Shown here: positions 52,762 to 58,290 of the stretch, piece after piece
Position numbering within the stretch: position 1 is the first letter of the stretch
Layout of the letters: each line of letters begins with the position of its first letter
DNA from: Planctomycetota bacterium
GTDB taxonomy: Bacteria; Planctomycetota; UBA8742; UBA2392
Assembly: GCA_020848275.1 (NCBI GenBank)
Contig: JADLAK010000107.1
Span: 1 to 58,290 of the forward strand
Length of the DNA stretch: 58,290 bases
Direction: 5' to 3'
The notes under the pieces: generated by a model
The model's database searches: none
The model's input: the letters and a program-made list of their open reading frames with translations, nothing else
Told to the model about the DNA's origin: nothing
Program-made: the position numbers and the translations under genes

Positions 52762-52859
52762 CGGGCTGCCCTGTCAACAACCATGTTGAAAAAATCAGAT
52801 GCCAAGGGAAAGACGCGGGCCCGCATGGCGTTTCGGCGCGTTGCGGGTAGATTCACCGC

Positions 52860-53423
52860 ATGCTGCTGTTGATCGACAACTACGACAGCTTCACATTCAA
52901 CCTCGCCCAGTACTTCATGCAGCTTGGCCAAGAAGTGCGCGTTGAACGCAACGACGTCGTCACCGTCGACGCCGTCGAGCGCGAAATCAAGCCGGCGCGG
53001 CTGGTGATTTCGCCGGGGCCGGGGACCCCCCGGAAAGCGGGCATCTCGCTCGAGCTGATCAAACGCATGGCGGGCAAGGCGCCGATCCTGGGCGTGTGCC
53101 TCGGCCACCAGGCCATTGCCGAAGCTTACGGCGGCAAGGTCGTGCAAGCGCCGACCTTGATGCACGGCAAAACCAGCCCGATCACCCACGACGGCAAGGG
53201 CATCTACGCGGGCATCGAGAATCCATTTGTCGCCACGCGCTATCACTCGCTGGTGGTGGAACCGAAGGATCTGCCGGATTGCCTTGAGGTCAGCGCGAAA
53301 ACCGCCGAAGGCGTGATCATGGGCCTGCGCCACAAAGAACTGCCCGTCGAGGGCGTACAGTTCCACCCCGAAAGCATCCTGACCACCGTCGGCATGCAAT
53401 TGCTGAAGAACTGGTTGAAGTAG
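52860..53423 (+). CDS. trpG: Anthranilate/aminodeoxychorismate synthase glutaminase subunit
   Basis: 187 residues that match TrpG/PabA throughout. The subunit releases ammonia from glutamine for the TrpE or PabB partner. The catalytic triad is Cys80 (LGVCLGHQ), His169 and Glu171 (VQFHPES). Other signature parts are [15 protein letters not shown] and [14 protein letters not shown]. Whether it serves tryptophan, folate or both cannot be told; many bacteria use one shared subunit. No trpE or pabB gene is adjacent. It is divergent from the kelch gene 98 bp away and followed by a double hairpin. Confidence 0.94.
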   Translation: MLLLIDNYDSFTFNLAQYFMQLGQEVRVERNDVVTVDAVEREIKPARLVISPGPGTPRKAGISLELIKRMAGKAPILGVCLGHQAIAEAYGGKVVQAPTLMHGKTSPITHDGKGIYAGIENPFVATRYHSLVVEPKDLPDCLEVSAKTAEGVIMGLRHKELPVEGVQFHPESILTTVGMQLLKNWLK

Positions 53424-53488
53424 GGACGCGGCTCAGCCGCGTCCGAGGTCTGCGATCGTTGCACGCCGGACACGGCTGAGCCGTGTCC
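53424..53488. repeat. Paired GGAC-CGGCT hairpins between convergent genes
   Basis: Two perfect hairpins, GGACGCGGCT/AGCCGCGTCC (53424-53444) and GGACACGGCT/AGCCGTGTCC (53468-53488), flank a 23-nt spacer. Their outer words (TAGGGAC, GTCCCTA) also pair. They sit between trpG and the dapA-like gene and may serve as a transcript end for both. Confidence 0.75.
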
Positions 53489-53494
53489 CTACAA

Positions 53495-54358
53495 CTACCA
53501 CTTCACCACCCCGAACATGTCCAGCATGGCGATCAATTGTTTTTCGGCGGCGGGGTCGAGGCTCGCCAGCGGCGGTCTTGACGCGTAAAGGCCAAAGCCC
53601 TTCTTGCGCAGGATTGCTTTCACTGCGGGCCCCAGCCCGAATTTCTCGAGGATGCTGCGCACGCTGTTGAGCTTGGCCTGCAGCGCGGGCGTCTTGCGCA
53701 CGCCTTCCACCAGGTCGGGCACCACACTCGCCGTCGCGGTGATGCTGCCCGCGGCGCCGGCGGCATATGCGGCGGCAACCAGCTTGTCGTTGCCGATCAA
53801 ATACAGCTTGCCCGCGAAGGTCTTAACCAGCCGCGCGAGTTCGGCCTCGTCGCCCGTGCTGTCTTTGACGCCCGCGAGGTTCTCGTGCGCGCCGATGGCC
53901 GCAATCAATTCGTCGCTGATCGCAACGCCGGTGAATTGCGGGATGTGGTAGAGCAGCACCGGCACCTTGGCGGCATCCAGCACGCGCTTGAAGAACTCCG
54001 CCAGGCCCTGCACGGTTGCCTGCCGGAAATAAAACGGCGGCGCGCACAGCGCCGCGTCGTAGTCGTATTCCTTGGCGAGCTTGACCATGTCCAGCGCGTC
54101 GGGCAGCGCACAGGAGCCCACGCCCAGCATGAGTTTCATCTTGGGCCGGCCGCCGCGCGCCGCGGCGTAGGCCGCGGCCTTGCGTTCGGCCATGGAAAGC
54201 GAGGCGAATTCGCCGTTGGTGCCGAGGATCAGCGCGCCTGTTAAACCCTGCTGCGCAAGCCACGCCAGGTGCGCACGTATGGCGCCGGCATCGACGGCGT
54301 CTTGCGCGTTCAGCGGCGTCGGGACGGGAGCAAATGCGCCTGATAGTTGCGCGGTCAT
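53495..54358 (-). CDS. DapA-family (N-acetylneuraminate lyase type) aldolase
   Basis: 287 residues from ATG 54358, which overlaps the obg stop codon by 1 nt; an upstream frame to 54733 overlaps obg and is rejected. The DHDPS/NAL barrel features are present: GALILGTNGEFASLSMAERK, the Tyr137 motif LLYHIPQFTG, and Schiff-base Lys165 in AGVKDSTGD. True DapA usually has GTTGE; the GTNGE here is seen in related lyases and 2-keto-3-deoxy sugar aldolases, so the substrate is uncertain. It is coupled to obg, an odd pairing for a biosynthetic enzyme. Confidence 0.87.
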   Translation of the reverse strand: MTAQLSGAFAPVPTPLNAQDAVDAGAIRAHLAWLAQQGLTGALILGTNGEFASLSMAERKAAAYAAARGGRPKMKLMLGVGSCALPDALDMVKLAKEYDYDAALCAPPFYFRQATVQGLAEFFKRVLDAAKVPVLLYHIPQFTGVAISDELIAAIGAHENLAGVKDSTGDEAELARLVKTFAGKLYLIGNDKLVAAAYAAGAAGSITATASVVPDLVEGVRKTPALQAKLNSVRSILEKFGLGPAVKAILRKKGFGLYASRPPLASLDPAAEKQLIAMLDMFGVVKW

Positions 54359-55668
54359 CAGCGGCTCTTGCGGCCTCGTCCGCGGGATTTGGTCGACTTC
54401 GGTTTGATTTTTTCGGGCTCTTTGGGCCGGTTCAACACCTTGTCCATCGGGGACTGCGCCGGCGGCGCAACCGCGGGCTGGTTGGCCGCGTGTTCCTTCC
54501 ACACCGCCCAAAGCAATTCCTTGATGCCCGTTCCCGTCGCGCCGGAAATCAGCATCACCGGCTTGCCGAGCAGTTTGCCGAGCTCCTTTGCGCGCTCCTG
54601 CGTGCCGGGGATATCCGACTTGTTGGCCACCACGATGCGCGGCTTGGCCGCAAGCGCGGGGCTGAAGGCGGCAAGTTCGCCGACGATCACGTCGTGGTCG
54701 GCCTTGAGTTGCTCGGGCTCGTTCTCGGAGCAATCGATCAGGTGAATCAGCACGCGCGTGCGCTCAACGTGGCGCAAGAACTTGTGGCCCAGGCCCTTGC
54801 CCTGCGACGCGCCCTCAATCAGGCCGGGAATGTCGGCCATCACGAACTGTTCGCGCTCGCCAAGTTGCACCACGCCCAGGTAGGGCGACAGCGTCGTGAA
54901 CGGGTAGGGTGCGATTTTCGGCCGCGCCTTGGTGCAGTGCGACAGCAGCGTGCTTTTGCCCGCGTTGGGCAGGCCGACCAGCCCGACGTCGGCGATCAGC
55001 TTGACCTCAAGGCGCAGGCGGCGTTCCTGGCCAGGCGCGCCGGGTTTGAACTCGCTGGGGCGCTGATTGGTCGCCGTCGAGAAATGCCGGTTGCCCCAGC
55101 CGCCGCGGCCGCCGTAGGCAACGATGAAACGCTGGCCGGGCTCGGCGAGGTCGACCATCAACACCGGGGACATCTTGGGTTTCTCAAACCCCTGTCCTGA
55201 CAGACCGGGCTCAGTTAAGTCATCTTCGCCGCTTGCACCGCCGGAGCCAAAGGCGCTTCGCGGCGCATGGATGCCGGCTTCCTCGGGCGTGGGCGCGCGT
55301 TCTTCCTGCGGCTGCTCGGCCTCGGGCGCTGCGACCTCCGCCAGCGCCGGTGCGGCGTCATCGATGGCCGGGACCATTTCATAGACAAGCGTGCCGACGG
55401 GGACCTCGACGATGGTGTCGTCGGCGGTGGCGCCCGTGCAGTTGCTGCCGCCGCCCTGTCCGCCAGGCGGCGCCTTGATTTCGCGGATGAATCGCAGATG
55501 GCCCAGCCCGTTGAGGTGGTGACTGGCCACGAACACGACATTGCCGCCGCGCCCGCCGTCGCCGCCGTCAGGTCCGCCCTTGGGGGCGTATTTTTCGCGC
55601 CGGAAGGAAGCTTTGCCGTCGCCGCCGCGCCCGCCGCGGACCATCAATTCATGTTCGTCAACATACAT
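54358..55668 (-). CDS. obg: Obg GTPase with a large insertion in the Obg domain
   Basis: 436 residues. The N-terminal glycine-rich Obg domain is clear (RGGRGGDGKASFRREKYAPK, GGNVVFVASHHLNGLG, VAYGGRGGWGNRHFSTATN), then the GTPase domain with Walker A GLPNAGKST (232-240), DIPGLIEGAS, HLIDCSE and VANKSDIP. Obg is an essential ribosome-assembly GTPase. Between VPVGTLVYE and MVDLAEPGQR the usual linker of about ten residues is replaced by about 74 residues (98-171), Ala/Glu/Pro/Gly-rich. Part of the insertion carries a palindromic repeat (55177-55191). The C-terminus is basic (KPKSTKSRGRGRKSR). Confidence 0.93.
   Translation of the reverse strand: MYVDEHELMVRGGRGGDGKASFRREKYAPKGGPDGGDGGRGGNVVFVASHHLNGLGHLRFIREIKAPPGGQGGGSNCTGATADDTIVEVPVGTLVYEMVPAIDDAAPALAEVAAPEAEQPQEERAPTPEEAGIHAPRSAFGSGGASGEDDLTEPGLSGQGFEKPKMSPVLMVDLAEPGQRFIVAYGGRGGWGNRHFSTATNQRPSEFKPGAPGQERRLRLEVKLIADVGLVGLPNAGKSTLLSHCTKARPKIAPYPFTTLSPYLGVVQLGEREQFVMADIPGLIEGASQGKGLGHKFLRHVERTRVLIHLIDCSENEPEQLKADHDVIVGELAAFSPALAAKPRIVVANKSDIPGTQERAKELGKLLGKPVMLISGATGTGIKELLWAVWKEHAANQPAVAPPAQSPMDKVLNRPKEPEKIKPKSTKSRGRGRKSR
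55177..55191. repeat. GGGTTT/AAACCC palindrome inside obg
   Basis: GGGTTT-CTC-AAACCC, followed by CCTGTCCTGACAGACC. The words resemble the diverged CCTGTCCTGAG/CTCAGG repeats common between genes in such genomes. It lies inside the obg insertion and encodes part of LSGQGFEKPK. Confidence 0.5.
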
Positions 55669-55806
55669 GGCGGAAGTTGTAGCAGAGTGAGCGCGGAGAG
55701 AGGAGAGCGGAGCGCGCGCATGCCCGCCATAGCCTTGGCGAAGGCGGGAGTGAAAACAAAAGAGCGCGGAGAAATTCTCCGCGCTCTTTGCTGCGTCTAT
55801 GTCGGT

Positions 55807-56511
55807 TTACGCCGCGGGCTTCACGAATTCCCAGTTGGTCAGGTAGACCTTCGGCTTTTCCTTGAAGTCCGCCTTGACCAGCATCCATTCGCCTTCGCTG
55901 CCCGTGGCCTTGATGATGCCGTTGAAGTAGCCGCGCTCGGCGACCCAGATCTTGCTGTCGCCCTTGCCGTAGCACGTGCCCGACCACTTCTTGCCCGCGA
56001 CTTCGACATCGGCAAACGGCTCGGCGGTCCAGCCCTGCGTGAGGGTACCCGCATCCGGCAGCGCCCAGCCCGAGGCCGTCTTGATTTCGTAGGGATCCCA
56101 GCCCTTCTTGCCCACCCACGCGCGCTTGACGTTGCCCTGCTCGGCGCTGCGGTTGCGGTCGATTTCGTAAGCCACCACCACGCCGTCGGCGGTCATGTGC
56201 TCAACTACGAGATTGCGGCCGATGCGGTGCGCGACCTGCAGGGTCTCGGTGACTTCCTTGCCGTCCTTGGTGAATTTCACTTCCCACACCTGGCCGACGG
56301 TGCAGGAGCCCGGCAGCGGGACGTTGCTCGCCGCGTTGCGCTTGCCCGACATGTACTCTTCCTTGACGGCCGCGACTTGCTCGTCGCTCGGGCCTTTTTT
56401 CTTGGCCGTGCTCTCGCCGCCGCCGCCGGTCGGTTTGGCGGGCTCGGTCGTGGAGCAGGCGGAAATCCAGGCGATGGAAACGAGGCACAGCAGCACAAAG
56501 ACCTTCTTCAT
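55807..56511 (-). CDS. Lipoprotein paralogue A
   Basis: 234 residues. The signal MKKVFVLLCLVSIAWISAC ends in a lipobox with lipid-bearing Cys 19. After a Gly/Thr-rich linker comes a soluble beta-rich domain, with the segments VVVAYEIDRN, VKRAWVGKKGWDPYEIKT, FADVEVAGKKWSGTCYG and ERGYFNGIIKATG. The same order occurs in the gene at 56805-57572, so the two are paralogues. The family is not recognised. A tandem heptamer array separates the two genes. Both are on the same strand, each with its own lipoprotein signal. Confidence 0.78.
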   Translation of the reverse strand: MKKVFVLLCLVSIAWISACSTTEPAKPTGGGGESTAKKKGPSDEQVAAVKEEYMSGKRNAASNVPLPGSCTVGQVWEVKFTKDGKEVTETLQVAHRIGRNLVVEHMTADGVVVAYEIDRNRSAEQGNVKRAWVGKKGWDPYEIKTASGWALPDAGTLTQGWTAEPFADVEVAGKKWSGTCYGKGDSKIWVAERGYFNGIIKATGSEGEWMLVKADFKEKPKVYLTNWEFVKPAA

Positions 56512-56623
56512 ATAAATGCTCCCGGGTTAAGGATCGAATTCGCTGTTGGCGCGGGAGTTTAGGCCGCCGCTGTGTGCGGCGGTTGAAGCCAGAAACAAAA
56601 TTGAGTGAAGATTGGGTGAGGCA

Positions 56624-56738
56624 GCAGATAGCAGATAGCAGATAGCAGATAGCAGATAGCAGATAGCAGATAGCAAATAGCAAATAGCAAAACACATAAT
56701 CCGGTCATTGCCATCCGCTAACCGCTATCTGCTATCAG
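56624..56738. repeat. Tandem GCAGATA heptamers with inverted partner
   Basis: Seven perfect GCAGATA units (56624-56672) are followed by two GCAAATA units (56673-56686). After about 40 nt, the complement GCTATCTGCTATC (56724-56736) occurs. The array is thus a tandem-repeat arm of a longer palindrome. It lies between the paralogous lipoprotein genes. The 7-nt period is open in all frames and has no coding value. Confidence 0.85.
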
Positions 56739-56804
56739 CCACAATAAAACGAACCGGCCCGGAATAACCCGGGCCGGTGGACTCAACTTGTTACGTGTGG
56801 CGCA

Positions 56805-57572
56805 TTACCCCCACGACAGCCACGGCTTGCCGTCCTTGTTGGCCGCGGTCAGCTCGGTGCTGGACTCATAGGCGTAGCCGGAGCTCTCGCCCTTGTTCGT
56901 GGTCTTGATCACGCCGCCGAACCAGCCGTCGTTGGCGGTCCAAGAGGTGGTTTCCATCCAGTCCTTACCGTTCTTGTGCTTGCCGGTCATGGTGGTCTTC
57001 TTGCCCGACCACTTCATGCCGCCCATCTCGACGTCGCTGAAATCTTCAGTCTTGGTGTCCATCGTCCAGTCAGACTCGGTCGCGGTGCCGGTGCCCGGGT
57101 CCTTGTACTCCATGACCTTGATCTCGGTCGGCTTGCCGTTGGGCTTGCCGATCCACGCCTTGAGGACGTTGACGTGGTCTTCCATCTTCTTGGACGGGTC
57201 AACGCAATAGGCGAGGACGTAGCCCTGGCCCATCATCGTGCTGGTGGTCTCGACGATCCAATTGTCGCCGTCCTTGGCCGCAACCTGCCACTTCGTCTTG
57301 TACTCCATGCCCGACATCTTGCTGGTGGTTTCCCAGTACTGGCCGGCTTCCGCGTTGGCGTGAACCGTAACCCAATACTGCGCCTGCACGGTGCCGTCGG
57401 TGTACGGCTTCATGGCCGCATCGAGCATCGCGCAGTTAGCGCCGCACTTGCTGCCGTCGCCGCCGCCGTCTTTGCTGCCGTCGCCGCCGCCATCTTTGCT
57501 ACCGGTGCCGCCGCAGGCCGAAAGGGCCGCGAACGCAACCAAACACATCATCAGCGAGAAAACCTTCTTCAT
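56805..57572 (-). CDS. Lipoprotein paralogue B with GSKDGGGD repeat
   Basis: 255 residues from ATG 57572. The signal MKKVFSLMMCLVAFAALSAC ends in lipid-bearing Cys 20. The linker has two copies of GSKDGGGD encoded by a direct 24-bp repeat (57451-57498). The globular part shares with paralogue A the segments YVLAYCVDPSK, VLKAWIGKPNGKPTEIK, FSDVEMGGMKWSGKKT and GWFGGVIKTT. No family name is known to me. Both proteins are probably outer-membrane lipoproteins with a similar ligand or partner, possibly from a local duplication. Confidence 0.8.
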   Translation of the reverse strand: MKKVFSLMMCLVAFAALSACGGTGSKDGGGDGSKDGGGDGSKCGANCAMLDAAMKPYTDGTVQAQYWVTVHANAEAGQYWETTSKMSGMEYKTKWQVAAKDGDNWIVETTSTMMGQGYVLAYCVDPSKKMEDHVNVLKAWIGKPNGKPTEIKVMEYKDPGTGTATESDWTMDTKTEDFSDVEMGGMKWSGKKTTMTGKHKNGKDWMETTSWTANDGWFGGVIKTTNKGESSGYAYESSTELTAANKDGKPWLSWG

Positions 57573-57993
57573 GTGGGATGCTCCAAATAGGGTCAAAGAT
57601 CCGTAAGCCAGATTCGTATTCCGCGCAAACGATAAGCGAGCCGGGGACTATATGGGGCCCATTGCGTTCGCGCAAGGGTTTAGGTCACTTGTCTTTGCAT
57701 GCTTGTGAACAAACAGTAAACGTTCCCAACCTCAAGTGTTCACAGGTCTTGAGAGGTCACGGCCCCGGCAATCTTTTGATCAGCCGCAACCAAACAGTCT
57801 TACACGACGGCATATTCCCGCGTTTCCGCAAAATTGCGGCATCGAACCGTTCGACCCTGTAGGGGCTCGCCGCGGCGTGCCCGTTTTTTGTGACCGGGCT
57901 CTGTTTTTCTTTCGCGCAGCGCGGATTAATCCGTGGCAACTGTATCCAACGGTTCCAAGGGGTAGAGGCGCGCACTTCGCGCGGCTCAACGGC
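57573..57993. other. Intergenic region with no recognised gene
   Basis: About 420 bp upstream of the last gene. Reading both strands I find only short unconvincing frames, no tRNA or other RNA pattern and no clear promoter. A GGGGCTC.../GCCCG stretch near 57860 is weakly palindromic. The region is AT-richer near 57700-57760. Confidence 0.4.
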
Positions 57994-58080
57994 ATTGCGG
58001 ATAGCGAATTTCGGATTGCGGATTCAACGGCATCTGCCCTGAACGCGCTTTCCAACCGCAATCCCCAATTCGCAATTGAG
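57994..58080. repeat. ATTGCGG palindrome
   Basis: The left arm (ATTGCGGATAGCGAATTTCG, 57994 on) and right arm (AACCGCAATCCCCAATTCGC, 58054-58080) are near-complements with inner word repeats (GGATTGCGG). It lies just upstream of the last gene, ending 8 nt before its ATG, so it may affect its expression. Confidence 0.7.
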
Positions 58081-58088
58081 GAACTACA

Positions 58089-58290
58089 ATGTCACGTTAC
58101 ACCGACGCACGCGCGGGCTGGCCCAAGCCGCCGCAAGAATCCCGCAAGCCCGGCCCGTCGCGCGAAGATGCGCAGGCCCAGATCGAACAAGTGAAGGCTT
58201 ACTTCATGGCCGGCCATCCCCTGGCCAAACTCTCGGTCGAGCGCCGCGACGTAATCTACGCCGACCTCGGCGGCTGCGCGCTCGACAAAA
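58089..58290 (+). CDS. Partial gene running off the window
   Basis: The ATG at 58089 opens a frame without stop to the window end (67 codons). The start reads MSRYTDARAGWPKPPQESRK and is followed by QIEQVKAYFMAGHPLAKLSVERRDVIYADL. TGAGGA lies about 8 nt before the ATG. The N-terminus is Pro/Arg-rich and then helical. No family is recognised from this fragment. The base composition and codon use fit a real gene. Confidence 0.65.
   Translation, partial: MSRYTDARAGWPKPPQESRKPGPSREDAQAQIEQVKAYFMAGHPLAKLSVERRDVIYADLGGCALDK

Noticed and set aside
54359..54733. Upstream extension of the dapA-like frame
   Set aside because: It overlaps obg in another frame, and the aldolase N-terminus begins at 54358.
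56624..56690. Heptamer array as a possible CRISPR
   Set aside because: Units are 7 nt with no spacers and no cas genes are nearby.

Overview
The window is high-GC bacterial DNA with dense, mostly minus-strand coding. The organism is most likely a planctomycete or a close relative. The reasons are a Tat-signal DUF1501 protein beside a DUF1549/DUF1553 protein with a CxxCH motif, a FloA flotillin, a membrane Ser/Thr kinase with a DWG (not DFG) motif, and many large secreted or lipoprotein genes. This is inference from gene content. No rRNA, tRNA, CRISPR array, transposase or phage gene was seen.

Layout: (1) 123-4293, cytochrome c maturation genes ccmE, ccmF and ccmH, where CcmE carries Cys instead of the usual haem-binding His. 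(2) 4470-5102, a lipoprotein. (3) 5288-6729, five consecutive very small, Lys/Ala/Arg-rich proteins separated by hairpins. (4) 6756-10468, a small membrane protein, FloA, and a PafC/PafB-like pair of WYL regulators. (5) 10609-16640, a hypothetical protein, a double-PDZ protein, an orphan GspK, a divergent SpoIIM-like/RDD pair, and a lower-GC secreted protein with a TTG start. (6) 16746-27800, a Ser/Thr kinase, a secreted propeller-like protein, panB, an Lnt-like protein without its catalytic residues, three lipoproteins and a membrane-anchored double cyclophilin. (7) 27987-34236, the DUF1501/DUF1549 pair, a HEAT-vWA protein and a YciI-like protein. (8) 34272-45536, a nine-gene chemosensory operon (CheW, CheR-TPR, CheW, MCP, CheA-REC, CheB, then a triple-REC histidine kinase, a small response regulator and a hybrid histidine kinase). 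It is built like a Wsp-type pathway but ends in a phosphorelay rather than a diguanylate cyclase. (9) 45740-52761, a putative iron-regulated locus: two kelch proteins, each preceded by a related Fur-box-like operator, a membrane-anchored CbiX-like chelatase and a PepSY-type membrane protein. (10) 52860-58290, trpG/pabA, a DapA-family aldolase, obg with a large insertion, two paralogous lipoproteins and the start of a gene that runs off the window.

Intergenic DNA is unusual. Nearly every gap holds a composite palindrome, and at least ten different word families occur. Some have entered reading frames: the N-terminus of CcmH and the upstream extension of the SpoIIM-like protein, and possibly the insertion in Obg.

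The most interesting candidates for new biology are the Fur-box kelch/CbiX/PepSY locus (possible extracytoplasmic haem or metallo-tetrapyrrole handling), the array of tiny basic proteins (possible nucleoid proteins), and the rewired chemosensory operon.
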